This document shows positions 25,989-34,569 of a stretch of 64,000 bases of DNA, one piece after another (positions within the stretch are counted from its first letter, which is position 1; each line of letters opens with the position of its first letter). Source of the DNA: CAZDDB01 sp963843285 (GTDB lineage: Bacteria > Acidobacteriota > HRBIN11 > JAKEFK01); NCBI GenBank assembly GCA_963843285.1, contig CAWJJO010000002.1, forward strand, positions 310,001 through 374,000. Direction: 5' to 3'. The translations under genes and the position numbers were made by a program. Under the pieces are notes generated by a model. That model had not been told where the DNA came from and did not search any database. It was given only the letters and a program-made list of their open reading frames with translations.

Positions 25989-26257
25989 GTAGGGGCTGAG
26001 CATTTTCCGTCGCCGTCCTATTCTGTTTGTGATTGGCGACGATTAGTCTCAGTGTACCGGTTTGATTTTTTGCAGAAAATGCTCAGCCCGTCATTCGAAA
26101 GTAGGAAGATTACGCAACTGCCGAAACGGGCTGTGCACTTGCGTGCACTCTAAACGATCTAAAATTGCTTTTCCGGAAACACAACTTTGACGATTGGCCT
26201 GCTTCACGCGGCAAATGCACACCCCCTACAAAGACGGCAAATGCATAGCCGCTACAG
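25989..26257 (+). repeat. 240-bp double-hairpin element, copy 2, with an extra terminal unit (family A)
   Basis: Starts GTAGGGGCTGAGCATTTTC 3 bp after the recA stop. GAAAATGCTCAGCCCGT closes hairpin 1 and CGGGCTGTGCACTTGCG opens hairpin 2. The first terminus is GGCAAATGCACACCCCCTAC (26210-26229), followed by a second, partial terminus ACGGCAAATGCATAGCCGCT to 26257. The final CTA on the plus strand is the TAG stop of the converging PIN gene. Confidence 0.85.
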
Positions 26258-26728
26258 CGCCTCGTCTTCGGTTTTCCAGACGCCGAGCGGATTCTCGATT
26301 CTGGCAAGTTCCTGGAACGTTGTGTGTTGAAAGTGCGGATCGATCGTATAAATGATGTCGATCGAATCTTCAAACGGGAACACGACCAGGTAATCCCAGA
26401 TATGGATGCCGCTGGATGCGCTGAGCCCGGCGCATCGGAGCAATGCTGCTTCTGAAACCGGACGATAGATCGCGTCTTTTTGCGACAGCAGCTCGGCCAG
26501 GAATGCGTTCGCTTGATCTGCCGGAATCGCATTTCCAGTTTGCGTGAGTGAGTCGTAGATTTCGGAGACAAGATGGCTTGAAAACAGGAGATGATGTTGT
26601 TCTTTGATCGTCTTTCGCAGAAACGCCTGTGCAGTGCTCGCGTAGGGAATCGCCGGATCGTGTTTTGCAAGAAACGGCGCCTTCAAGCCGAGCGCCCAAA
26701 GCCGTGAATCGATCACGATTTTGCTCAT
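26252..26728 (-). CDS. PIN-domain toxin (putative RNase)
   Basis: A 158-residue PIN-domain protein, probably a metal-dependent endoribonuclease of a type II toxin-antitoxin pair. The first acidic residue is Asp in MSKIVIDSRLW (residue 7), a central Glu is in SHLVSEIYDSL, and the later acids are in HIWDYLVVFPFEDSIDIIYT. The arrangement fits PIN domains, although the first motif is VIDSR rather than the usual VxDxS/N. The start overlaps the antitoxin stop (ATGA at 26725-26728). The stop codon is formed by the last bases of the neighbouring repeat element. Confidence 0.75.
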   Translation of the reverse strand: MSKIVIDSRLWALGLKAPFLAKHDPAIPYASTAQAFLRKTIKEQHHLLFSSHLVSEIYDSLTQTGNAIPADQANAFLAELLSQKDAIYRPVSEAALLRCAGLSASSGIHIWDYLVVFPFEDSIDIIYTIDPHFQHTTFQELARIENPLGVWKTEDEAL

Positions 26729-26937
26729 GCGCCCCGTCCCTTTCCGAGGTTCGAATGGCTTCCCGCTTCCGCCTCCAGGGCCTCTTCCAGCGAAAGAAGC
26801 TGGGATTCATCCGTCTTGAGGTAATGCTCAAGCGCTTTTTCGAGCAATTCGTTCAACGGAAGGCCCTTTCGGACAGAAAACTCCTTCGCTTCGCGCAAAA
26901 GGCTCTCGTCGAGAAGCGTCCCTATCTTCTTTTTCAC
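26725..26937 (-). CDS. ribbon-helix-helix-like antitoxin
   Basis: A 70-residue protein starting at GTG 26937. The sequence KKKIGTLLDESLLREAKEFS then LPLNELLEKALEHYL has the short beta strand plus two helices of CopG/RHH antitoxins, followed by an acidic tail that would contact the toxin. Gene order (antitoxin first, 4-nt overlap with the PIN toxin) is typical. The start codon lies only about 7 nt after the -10 element and no ribosome-binding site is visible, so the transcript is probably leaderless. Autoregulation through the palindrome at 26976-26985 is likely. Confidence 0.75.
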   Translation of the reverse strand: MKKKIGTLLDESLLREAKEFSVRKGLPLNELLEKALEHYLKTDESQLLSLEEALEAEAGSHSNLGKGRGA

Positions 26938-26943
26938 ATGGCC

Positions 26944-26985
26944 ATTATCTAGCCAATGTGATCAGGTTGTCAAGATATCTAGATA
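26944..26985 (-). promoter_or_regulatory. promoter and probable operator of the toxin-antitoxin pair
   Basis: On the minus strand, TTGACA (26973-26968), a 16-nt spacer and TAGATA (26951-26946). The perfect palindrome TATCTAGATA (26976-26985) abuts the -35 box and another TATCTAG half-site (26946-26952) covers the -10 box, as expected for an autorepressed antitoxin operator. A further GATCTAG occurs at 26998-27004. Confidence 0.6.
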
Positions 26986-27000
26986 ATATAGCCATATGAT

Positions 27001-28311
27001 CTAGACTCTTTTATAGTCGTCCTGGAGACGGACGATATCATCTTCGCCGAAATAGGTTCCCCGCTGCACTTCGAAAAAGATGAGAGGCGAATCCCCGGTG
27101 GAGGCAATTCGATGAGCCTGAGTCTTCCCGACGTGGAGCGTATCACCAGGGAAAAGATGGTGTTCCTGATCATCGATGATGGCGATGGCCTGACCCGATG
27201 CGATCATCCATGTTTCTTCGCGCTGCTGGTGTTTTTGATAACTGAGGCGGTGGCCTGGATGCACGTAAATGCGTTTCACCTTGTAATCGTTTCCGTCTTC
27301 GATGACTTGCCAGAAGCCCCACGGTGTAATGCTTCGCTCTTTTGATAGGGAAGCATTTCCGTGCTGCAGCATGTCCCAGGCAACATATGCGCTTCCGTGG
27401 ACACCTGCATCATCTTCTTTTTCGGCGCGCACTACTTTGACTCTTTGCGCGGGCGCCTTGAACGCTCTTTGCTTCATCGTTTCCAGCGCAGCCGGAATCA
27501 AAAGATCCCAGGATGCAGCAACACCTCCACCGATGATGATGATTTCCGGATTGAACATATTTACAAACCCCGCCAGACCGGCGCCAAGGCCGTTGCCCGC
27601 ATCGCGAAAAATTTGCAGAGCGAGAGCGTTTCCTTTTTGCGCAAGTTCGTATAGCGTCGCGGGAGTGCGTTCCTGCTGGGGAAGGTGAAAGATAGGATTT
27701 TCGGGGTCCTTTGGTTGTGCGGCGTTCAACATTGCTAGAATTCCCGTTGCGGACGCAAACATTTCGAGACACCCGCGGCTTCCACAGTTACAACGCATTC
27801 CATCTGCTTGAATCGGAATGTGTCCGAGCTCGGCAGCCATTCCATCAGCACCGCGCAACAACTCGCTGTCGATGATGACTCCGCCCCCAACGCCGGTTCC
27901 CAGGGTCAGGCAGCAGATGTGATTGTAACCTCGTCCTGCTCCGACCCACATTTCGCCCAGCGCGAATGCATTCGCGTCATTCTCGATAAAACAGGCGCAC
28001 TGGATACGGTCTTCCAACAATTTCCGGATGGGAAGACCATCCCAGGAAGGGACATTTGGCGCTTGTGTTACGATCCCTTCCCGCGAACGGATTGCTCCAG
28101 GAATTCCAAACCCCACCGCTTTCAGTTGGCGATCGGGAACGCTGTTCCGCAGGTCCGACACCAGTCGTTGCAGTTTGTCCAGAATCGCATCTCCGCCAAA
28201 TCGGGCTTCCGTTGGAATCCGCATTTTGGAGAGAATAGCGCCTCGATGATCCACGGCTCCCGCTTTGATGTTTGTTCCGCCGATATCGACACCGATGACG
28301 TAGTCCTGCAT
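27001..28311 (-). CDS. ROK-family sugar kinase fused to a type II mannose-6-phosphate isomerase cupin domain
   Basis: A 436-residue two-domain protein. Residues 1-310 are a ROK kinase: phosphate-binding GVDIGGTNIKAG, substrate ENDANAFALGE, GTGVGGGVIID and the zinc-binding CNCGSRGCLEMFAS. Residues about 325-436 are a cupin resembling the C-terminal isomerase part of ManC-type enzymes (HPGHRLSYQKHQQREE; LFPGDTLHVGKTQAHRI; YFGEDDIVRLQDDY). The combination suggests phosphorylation of a hexose and isomerisation of the sugar phosphate on one chain (for example mannose to fructose-6-phosphate). That activity is inference; the domains are clear. No frameshift or start within the linker is seen. Confidence 0.88.
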   Translation of the reverse strand: MQDYVIGVDIGGTNIKAGAVDHRGAILSKMRIPTEARFGGDAILDKLQRLVSDLRNSVPDRQLKAVGFGIPGAIRSREGIVTQAPNVPSWDGLPIRKLLEDRIQCACFIENDANAFALGEMWVGAGRGYNHICCLTLGTGVGGGVIIDSELLRGADGMAAELGHIPIQADGMRCNCGSRGCLEMFASATGILAMLNAAQPKDPENPIFHLPQQERTPATLYELAQKGNALALQIFRDAGNGLGAGLAGFVNMFNPEIIIIGGGVAASWDLLIPAALETMKQRAFKAPAQRVKVVRAEKEDDAGVHGSAYVAWDMLQHGNASLSKERSITPWGFWQVIEDGNDYKVKRIYVHPGHRLSYQKHQQREETWMIASGQAIAIIDDQEHHLFPGDTLHVGKTQAHRIASTGDSPLIFFEVQRGTYFGEDDIVRLQDDYKRV

Positions 28312-28345
28312 AGTCCACTTATTATATAAAAAAAATAGTGTCTTG

Positions 28346-28418
28346 GAGTGGCGGGGTCCCTGCCCGCTAAAATTGGCTCAAATACCGCCGAGCACGGGCG
28401 CGCGCCGTGCGCCCCTAC
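28346..28418. repeat. palindromic repeats between the ROK gene and a sulfatase gene
   Basis: Contains GGCGGGGTCCCTGCCCGC (one hairpin) and GCACGGGCGCGCGCCGTGC (near-perfect palindrome) ending GCGCCCCTAC. The final CTA is the TAG stop codon of the sulfatase-like gene read from the other strand. Confidence 0.65.
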
Positions 28419-30655
28419 TGCAGATATCCCAGCGCGCGGAGAGTTTCTTCCGTTTCTTTGTCCAGCACCGCATCGCGCGGTTTTTGCAGTGTTGCCTTTC
28501 GCTTGGCCTGCACCTCGGCCCATTGATGAAGGGTCATGCGCATGTATCCGGACAGAACCGGCTGTTGATCTGAAATTTCGATTGTTTCCATTGGATCACT
28601 GGCGACGTCATACATTTCAAATCTCGAACGATTTCCACCGGGAGCGATTTCCAGCATTTTGTAGTGGTCCACAATCAGGCATTTCCGGTTGGCGCGGTCC
28701 AAAAGCAATTCGCTGAACACAAATCTGTTTTCCTTTTCCTGACCCGAGAGAAGCGGAAGAAGACTTGAACCCTGAACTCCCGGAGGAATTTTCGCGGAGA
28801 TGAGATCCAGAATGGTTGGAAAAAGATCGATATGACGAGCATTGCCGGTGATCCGTTTTCCCGCATACTGACTGCCGGGGAAATGCATCAAAAGCGGGAC
28901 GTGCAGTTCAGTTTGATACAGCGTCTGTCCGTGACCAAAAGTGCCGTGTTCAAACAACGCTTCGCCATGATCGGCTGTCAGAATGATTAGAGAATTGTCA
29001 TACAGATGTTTTTCTTTCAGTAGATCCAGGAATTTTCCGAAGTAATAATCGCTCTGCCGCACTTCGCTATCGTAGAGCGCGCGAACACAGGCCACATCTT
29101 CTTCGCTGTAGGCTTTGGCTCCGAAGTTGCGGGTGCTGGGGCGAAAGATTTTTGGGTCGTTAATTTTGCAATCTGGGGGAACCTGTAGAAATCGCGGTTC
29201 CGCCATATGCGGCTCATGCGGATCGGTCGCATGGATATAAATAAACCCTGGCTGAGCAAATGTTTCGTTTAGAAAGAATCCCAGCGCGTCTACCAGTTCA
29301 CCCGATTGGACGTGAATTCCGATTCGGTCGTTGCTTTCCCTCAGATGGATGTATCGGTCAAAATCCTTCTTGAAGTTGAAATCGGGACTGATATTGCCGT
29401 TTGTTGTAAACCCAAAAACAGAATAGCCGTTGCGTTTTAGTTCTCCCTGGATCGTGGGAAGAAAGCCGGGCAGCACATTCAGACGCCCCTCGGTAAGATG
29501 GGACGATGGATAGAGTCCGGTCAGGATCGTCGCAACCGAGGCGCGTGTCCAGGAAACATTCGCGTAGGCATTTTCAAATACGGCTGCGTCACGCGCAAAT
29601 TCACGAATTCGCGGAGAGGTGGGTTTTGGATAGCCATAGGGCTCGAGTGCATCAGCACGAAGCGCATCGATTGTGTAAATGAATACATTTGGTTTTCGAG
29701 CATTACTTTTTGCGCGGTCTGTCCCCGTGCCGGTAGGAGCCGGCTTTGATTCCGGCGCGAACAACTGCGCCTCCTCCCAGTAGATGCGGTCCGGCGCGCT
29801 CTTTCCGTGAATTTCACGCGCCGCGAAAACGATTCGTACGATGTGGTTCCCGAAATCGTCCAGCGGAATCCGGTTCGAACCGGAGGAAAAAGAAAACAAA
29901 CTCGTCTTCAGAACGCGTGAAATCAGTGTTGTCTTTTTTCCCGCGACATCTTCCAGAGAGACATTCATTTCCACTTGAGTGCCGGATGATTTTGAATCCG
30001 GGAGAATTCCGTACTTGATCTGCAATGTTGATTTTTCAGGCAAGCGCGTATAAACAGCGATGGACCCGGGCACAGGTGCGCCGGTAACTTTCTTGCCCTG
30101 AACGGTTTCAGGATAAATTTGATCGAACTTAGAGTCGGTCTCCTGCGCCAAAGATCCCTTTTCCACAATGGCGAATGTGGCGACGGAAAACTTTCCTGCA
30201 GATGTAAATGTCAGCGTATTCAGTCCGGTACGAAGAAGCTTGGCAGAAACCTCGATTCGAAATTCTTTGTAGTTCGTGTCCGGTCTGATGGGACGCAGCT
30301 TTCGTCCATTGATCGCGAGTATCACCAGTGGATTTGCGGCGTTTGCGCTTTTGCACCGAATCGCGAGCGTCCGGTCCGACGGCTCAAAAACGCTCACGCC
30401 GATGGAAGCTTTCAGCTGCTCGGTATACGCGGCGGTGGTTCCATCCGGTTCCTTGATCTGCTCCCAACCATGCGCAAGCGCGGGCGCAAAAGCCGGTGAG
30501 CCTGCATGAATCACGCGGGTGTTCCAAACAAGCTCCGTCTGCGACAACTGCTGTAGCAGATTTACGGATGTTCCTTCAGGCGCTCTCCTGCAGCCGATTC
30601 CGGAACAGGCGAGATACAGCAGAGCGGTAATGAAAAGAAAATTGCGTTTTCTCAT
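28415..30655 (-). CDS. exported sulfatase-fold protein, probable lipoprotein
   Basis: A 746-residue protein; ATG 30655 is chosen because it opens a signal peptide (RKRNFLFITALLYLACSGIG), whereas the in-frame upstream extension is repeat-derived. Cys residues near position 17-22 (YLAC, GIGC) suggest lipidation, although the lipobox is imperfect. Residues about 30-350 have no recognised fold but look like beta-sandwich carbohydrate- or surface-binding modules. Residues about 355-735 are the sulfatase fold: IYTIDALRADALEPYGYP, WTRASVATILTG (Thr at the nucleophile position), TADHGEALFEHG. It ends with the LRALGYLQ motif shared by all five paralogues and has no TPR. Closest in plan to the 34661 gene. 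Confidence 0.8.
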   Translation of the reverse strand: MRKRNFLFITALLYLACSGIGCRRAPEGTSVNLLQQLSQTELVWNTRVIHAGSPAFAPALAHGWEQIKEPDGTTAAYTEQLKASIGVSVFEPSDRTLAIRCKSANAANPLVILAINGRKLRPIRPDTNYKEFRIEVSAKLLRTGLNTLTFTSAGKFSVATFAIVEKGSLAQETDSKFDQIYPETVQGKKVTGAPVPGSIAVYTRLPEKSTLQIKYGILPDSKSSGTQVEMNVSLEDVAGKKTTLISRVLKTSLFSFSSGSNRIPLDDFGNHIVRIVFAAREIHGKSAPDRIYWEEAQLFAPESKPAPTGTGTDRAKSNARKPNVFIYTIDALRADALEPYGYPKPTSPRIREFARDAAVFENAYANVSWTRASVATILTGLYPSSHLTEGRLNVLPGFLPTIQGELKRNGYSVFGFTTNGNISPDFNFKKDFDRYIHLRESNDRIGIHVQSGELVDALGFFLNETFAQPGFIYIHATDPHEPHMAEPRFLQVPPDCKINDPKIFRPSTRNFGAKAYSEEDVACVRALYDSEVRQSDYYFGKFLDLLKEKHLYDNSLIILTADHGEALFEHGTFGHGQTLYQTELHVPLLMHFPGSQYAGKRITGNARHIDLFPTILDLISAKIPPGVQGSSLLPLLSGQEKENRFVFSELLLDRANRKCLIVDHYKMLEIAPGGNRSRFEMYDVASDPMETIEISDQQPVLSGYMRMTLHQWAEVQAKRKATLQKPRDAVLDKETEETLRALGYLQ

Positions 30656-30679
30656 GCGGGAATAAAAAAGAGATTGTAT

Positions 30680-30965
30680 ATCATATTGCGGGCTGGAAGC
30701 CGAGGCTGTTGAAAAATGCAGGAAAGTCTTGTTTGCAATCTGTAACGCCCGCCTCTGGCGGGCTCTTGAGCTCGAGCTCAGCCCACGGGACGTGGGCATT
30801 ACAAACCGCAAACGGGGATCTCTTTGCATTTTTCAACAGCCGCAGCCCGCGCTCCAGCTGGGAACCTCCTCTTCCTGCATTTTTCAACAGCCTCAAGCCT
30901 GCGCTCCACAAATGTAGGCGGGACGCCTGCGTTCCAAATGCCGGGACGCCTGCGCTACAATTGCT
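30680..30965. repeat. repeat-dense intergenic region (families B and bipartite)
   Basis: The 324-bp gap between two divergent genes is almost wholly repeats. The motif CTGCATTTTTCAACAGCC appears in reverse at 30703 and directly at 30826 and 30874. Between them is a bipartite element: GCCCGCCTCTGGCGGGC, the perfect palindrome TGAGCTCGAGCTCA, then GCCCACGGGACGTGGGC, with outer ends TGTAA and TTACA. The last part holds GGCGGGACGCCTGCG and GCCGGGACGCCTGCGC. No gene is visible here. Confidence 0.75.
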
Positions 30966-30979
30966 GATATTGTACGGAT

Positions 30980-31882
30980 ATGGGTGAATACTTTTTCGGG
31001 ATTGCCGGGTGGTCCTATCCGGATTGGAAGGGCATCGTATATCCCGCCGAAAGCTCTGGAAAATTTGATCCACTGTCATACATTGCTGCCTATTTTGATG
31101 TCGTAGAGCTGAATAACACTTTTTACCGGATTCCGGAGTCTAAGATTGTAGAAGGCTGGGTCCGTCGTGTGTCCCATAACCCGCGGTTCCGGTTTACTGC
31201 AAAATTATGGCAGGGTTTCACGCATGAAAAAAAACCTGTTGTAGAAGCTGAAGTGATACAGTATTTGACGGCGATTGAGCCGATGCATCGAGCCGGGCGT
31301 CTGGGCGCGCTTCTGGCGCAATTTCCCGGTTCGTTTCGCAACGATGAGGAGACACGTGATCTACTGGCCGATCTGGCGGTGAGCTTTTCCCGCTTTCCGC
31401 TCGTGGTTGAATTCCGGAATCGAAGCTGGATTGTGCCGGAAACATTTGATTGGCTGAGGGAAAAAGGAATCGGATTTTGTAATGTGGATGAGCCGGTGTT
31501 TCGTCAAAACTTGAAACCTTCCTCCTATGTCACCTCAACGGCGGCATATGTCCGTTTTCACGGCCGCAATTATCAGAATTGGTTCCAAAAAGAAGGAAAC
31601 CGGGATACAAGATATGACTATCTCTATTCAGAGGAAGAACTGGATCAGTGGATTCCTCGGATCCGGGAGATGGGTGAAAAAGGAAAGGACGTTTATGTGA
31701 TTGGAAACAATCACTTTCGTGGGCAGGCCCCGGCAAACATTTTGCAGTTAAAAGCCAAGACCATTCGTGGTCCGGTAGATGTTCCCGATTCGATGATGCA
31801 GGCCTATCCGAATCTTGCGTCCATTTCGAAGCCTCATCGGAAATCGTCGGGGAAACAGCCCAGGCTCGACTTCGATCCTTGA
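30980..31882 (+). CDS. DUF72 family protein (YecE-like)
   Basis: A 300-residue TIM-barrel protein of the DUF72 family. Diagnostic parts are FGIAGWSYPDWKGIVYP at the N-terminus, FDVVELNNTFYRIP near residue 40, VVEFRNRSWI near residue 138, YVRFHGRN near residue 190 and DVYVIGNNHFRGQAPAN near residue 235. The biochemical function of the family is not settled. Start ATG 30980 follows directly after a repeat block. It is monocistronic as far as can be seen. Confidence 0.9.
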   Translation: MGEYFFGIAGWSYPDWKGIVYPAESSGKFDPLSYIAAYFDVVELNNTFYRIPESKIVEGWVRRVSHNPRFRFTAKLWQGFTHEKKPVVEAEVIQYLTAIEPMHRAGRLGALLAQFPGSFRNDEETRDLLADLAVSFSRFPLVVEFRNRSWIVPETFDWLREKGIGFCNVDEPVFRQNLKPSSYVTSTAAYVRFHGRNYQNWFQKEGNRDTRYDYLYSEEELDQWIPRIREMGEKGKDVYVIGNNHFRGQAPANILQLKAKTIRGPVDVPDSMMQAYPNLASISKPHRKSSGKQPRLDFDP

Positions 31883-31974
31883 CTTTGGACTTTAGAATAA
31901 CTTTGGACTATTGTAACTTCGAATTACTATAATTAACATGTGCTATTTTCACTTTCTTTAGGAGGAATGATTTT

Positions 31975-33486
31975 ATGAGCAACAGGCGATTTGGCTGGAT
32001 AGCCCTGATTGGAGTTGCCCTTGTCGGCCTGGTTGCTGGAATGGTATTTACTGCCCGGCTGGATATTTTTAATCAGGCGAGCGGGCAGGAGACTGCAAAG
32101 GCGCAGGTGACACCGGCGTCCCGAACATTACCTGCAGAGGACCTTTCCGGGCAGCCCCTCACATTCGACGCGTTTCGTAAGATTGCGAAACGGATGAATC
32201 CCGCGGTGGTCAATATTTATACGACTCAAATCGTTCGCGGACGTGACCCGTTTGAGGATTTTTTTGGAAATGATGATATGTTCAAACGCTTTTTCGGCGA
32301 TCAACCGGAACGCGAATCCCGTCAAACTTCACTCGGCTCCGGTGTGATTATCGATCCTACCGGGTACGTTCTGACCAACAATCATGTCGTGGAAAACGCG
32401 GATGAAATCAGAGTTTCGATGGAAGACACGGGGACACCCCAGGTCAATGGACTGGTTGCGAAAATCGTCGGGCGAGATCCCAAGACAGATGTGGCATTGA
32501 TCAAAATTACGCCGAAAGCGGAATTGACGGCCGCTCCGCTCGGGGACTCCGATTTGCTACAAGTCGGTGATTGGGTGATCGCCATCGGCAACCCGTTCGG
32601 ACTCGGTCATACCGTAACGGTGGGTGTCGTCAGCGCTAAAGGACGCACTCTAGGTGGCAATTATGATGATTTCATCCAGACGGATGCCTCGATCAATCCC
32701 GGAAACAGCGGGGGCCCACTTCTCAATCTTCGCGGTGAGATTATCGGGATCAATACAGCGATTGCCAGCAGGACCGGTCAATCCGCAGGAATCGGTTTTG
32801 CCGTTCCGATCAATCTTGCAAAGGAAATCATCCCGCAGCTGAAGGCAAGCGGACGCGTGGTGCGCGGACAACTCGGAGTGACCATCCAGACTCAATGGAA
32901 TGATGCCATCGCGAAACAGTTTGGTGTGGATCATGGCGCGTTGATTACGGATGTGACAAAGGATTCCGCGGCGGACAAAGCCGGTTTGAAGCGCGGCGAT
33001 GTAATCGTTGAATACAACGGAAAGCCTCTCAAAACCGGGAGCGACTTGCCTCGTCTGGTTGCGGTAACAAAACCCGGCACCGATGTCACCTTGAAAGTGG
33101 TTCGCGATCAAAAGGAAAGAACGGTGAATGTAAAAGTCGCGACCATGAAAGATACGGATATGGCGCTGGATGAAGATACAGATGAAAAGAGTGCCGCCGT
33201 CGAACTTGGAATTTCCGTATCCGATCTGGATCAACAAACCGCACGACAGCTCGATCTGGACAGCGAACAGGGTGTGCTGATCACAAAGGTAAAAGTCAAC
33301 AGCGCCGCTGAAAAGGCAGGCTTTGCGCGTGGGGATGTGATTCTGGAAATCAATCGCCAACCCGTCGCCAGTGTAGGTGATTATCGCGAAGTCGTTGCGA
33401 AAGCGAAGGCCGGCGATACTCTTTTGTTCTTGATCTATCGGCGCGGCGGAAGCCTGTTTGTGCCGGTACAAATCCCGGAAAAATAA
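31975..33486 (+). CDS. periplasmic serine protease, HtrA/DegP family
   Basis: A 503-residue protein quality-control protease. An N-terminal membrane or signal helix (WIALIGVALVGLVAGMVF) exports it to the periplasm. The trypsin-like domain has His in VLTNNHVVENA, Asp in DPKTDVALIKI and Ser in NPGNSGGPLLN. Two PDZ domains follow (about residues 295-385 with GDVIVEYNGKPL, and 405-500 with GDVILEINRQPV). A clear AGGAGG precedes ATG 31975 and TATAAT lies at 31928-31933. Length and domain set match the Do family with two PDZ domains. Confidence 0.95.
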   Translation: MSNRRFGWIALIGVALVGLVAGMVFTARLDIFNQASGQETAKAQVTPASRTLPAEDLSGQPLTFDAFRKIAKRMNPAVVNIYTTQIVRGRDPFEDFFGNDDMFKRFFGDQPERESRQTSLGSGVIIDPTGYVLTNNHVVENADEIRVSMEDTGTPQVNGLVAKIVGRDPKTDVALIKITPKAELTAAPLGDSDLLQVGDWVIAIGNPFGLGHTVTVGVVSAKGRTLGGNYDDFIQTDASINPGNSGGPLLNLRGEIIGINTAIASRTGQSAGIGFAVPINLAKEIIPQLKASGRVVRGQLGVTIQTQWNDAIAKQFGVDHGALITDVTKDSAADKAGLKRGDVIVEYNGKPLKTGSDLPRLVAVTKPGTDVTLKVVRDQKERTVNVKVATMKDTDMALDEDTDEKSAAVELGISVSDLDQQTARQLDLDSEQGVLITKVKVNSAAEKAGFARGDVILEINRQPVASVGDYREVVAKAKAGDTLLFLIYRRGGSLFVPVQIPEK

Positions 33487-33491
33487 TTTCA

Positions 33492-33734
33492 GTAGGTGCC
33501 GAGCATTTTCCAGGCGTTGTGTTATTCGTGGCCGATACTCGTTTATGGCCACGCTTTGCGCACCTGATTTGTTCGGAATTGAAAATGCTCTGCCCGGCAA
33601 CGTAGTTGCAGGATCAGCAAATTTGCGTGACGGGCTGAGCATTTGCGTTCACTTGAACGATCCAAAATTGTTTTCCGGGGAAATAGGCCTTTGATGATCT
33701 GCCTGCTTCACACGGCAAATGCACAGCCCCTACA
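33492..33734 (+). repeat. 240-bp double-hairpin element, copy 3 (family A)
   Basis: Starts GTAGGTGCCGAGCATTTTC 5 bp after the htrA stop. GAAAATGCTCTGCCCGG closes hairpin 1. CGGGCTGAGCATTTGCG opens hairpin 2, followed by the conserved inner block GAACGATCCAAAATTG and CCTGCTTCACACGGCAAATG, ending GCACAGCCCCTACA. Same orientation and nearly the same length as the other copies. Confidence 0.85.
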
Positions 33735-33786
33735 GGCACGCACCAGATGGTATAATGTCGTGTTCTTGAACTGATGGAGGGACACC

Positions 33787-34431
33787 ATGAAGATTTTCAT
33801 AGACACTGCCAGTCTCAAAGAGATTCGTGAAGCCCAGGCCATGGGCATCCTCGATGGCGTAACGACGAACCCGAGTCTCATTTCAAAAGAACAGGGAGAT
33901 TATCGCGATATCCTGAAAGAAATCTGCTCTGTCGTAAAGGGTCCGGTAAGCGCTGAAGTGGTGAAACTCCGTTTTGAAGAGATGGTAGAAGAAGGGCGCG
34001 CTCTCGCTAAGATTGCAGATAACATTGTAGTGAAAGTGCCGATCAACTGGGAAGGGTTGAAAGTCATCCGCAAACTGAGCTCCGAAGGAATCCGGATCAA
34101 TGTCACATTGATTTTTTCTCCAACCCAGGCGCTTCTGTCCGCTAAAGCAGGGGCGTCGTTTGTTAGCCCCTTTATCGGGCGTCTCGATGATATCGCTCAG
34201 GAAGGCATGGACCTGATTGATCAGATCGTTACCATCTACGACAACTACGATATCGAAACAGAAGTGCTGGCAGCCAGCATTCGCCATCCTGTGCATGTGG
34301 TTCAGGCTGCGCTTGCCGGAGCCGATATTGTGACATTGCCCTACAACGTGCTGGACAAACTTTTGAACCATCCGCTGACCGATCTCGGCGCGGAAAAGTT
34401 CCGCAAAGACTGGGAAAAAGTCTCAAAGTAA
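33787..34431 (+). CDS. transaldolase (short TalC/fructose-6-phosphate aldolase-like form)
   Basis: A 214-residue class I aldolase-fold enzyme. MKIFIDTASLKEIREA, then DGVTTNPSLI near residue 25, and IVVKVPINWEGLKVI with the Schiff-base Lys near residue 84 match the short transaldolase subfamily. It would transfer a dihydroxyacetone unit in the non-oxidative pentose phosphate pathway or act as fructose-6-phosphate aldolase; the two cannot be separated safely from sequence alone. GGAGG is 7 nt upstream of ATG 33787 and TATAAT lies at 33751-33756, beginning right after the repeat element. Confidence 0.93.
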   Translation: MKIFIDTASLKEIREAQAMGILDGVTTNPSLISKEQGDYRDILKEICSVVKGPVSAEVVKLRFEEMVEEGRALAKIADNIVVKVPINWEGLKVIRKLSSEGIRINVTLIFSPTQALLSAKAGASFVSPFIGRLDDIAQEGMDLIDQIVTIYDNYDIETEVLAASIRHPVHVVQAALAGADIVTLPYNVLDKLLNHPLTDLGAEKFRKDWEKVSK

Positions 34432-34432
34432 A

Positions 34433-34487
34433 TATCAAAAATCAAAGATCAAATATCAAAGAAACAGAATTTCATAAGCAAAGAACT
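34433..34487. repeat. half copy of the ATATCAAA repeat (family D)
   Basis: ATATCAAAAATCAAAGATC and further ATCAAATATCAAA units followed by AACAGAATTTCATAAG, matching the left arm of the complete copies at 55161, 60664 and 62352. The right arm is missing here. Confidence 0.65.
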
Positions 34488-34569
34488 GCTTATCATTGTT
34501 CTGCTTCCCTCAAAATGGTCTCTTCCAACATCATGTCTTGTCTTCTCAGGGTGTACGAGCATGCCGTGC

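Noticed and set aside
30680..30965. Possible small RNA gene or short protein in the repeat-rich gap
   Set aside because: Every open frame is built from repeat units shared with other gaps, and no promoter-plus-terminator arrangement is evident.
32650..33642. A 330-codon minus-strand frame under htrA and into the repeat
   Set aside because: Antisense to an intact protease gene with full catalytic triad and two PDZ domains; it begins inside a repeat element.
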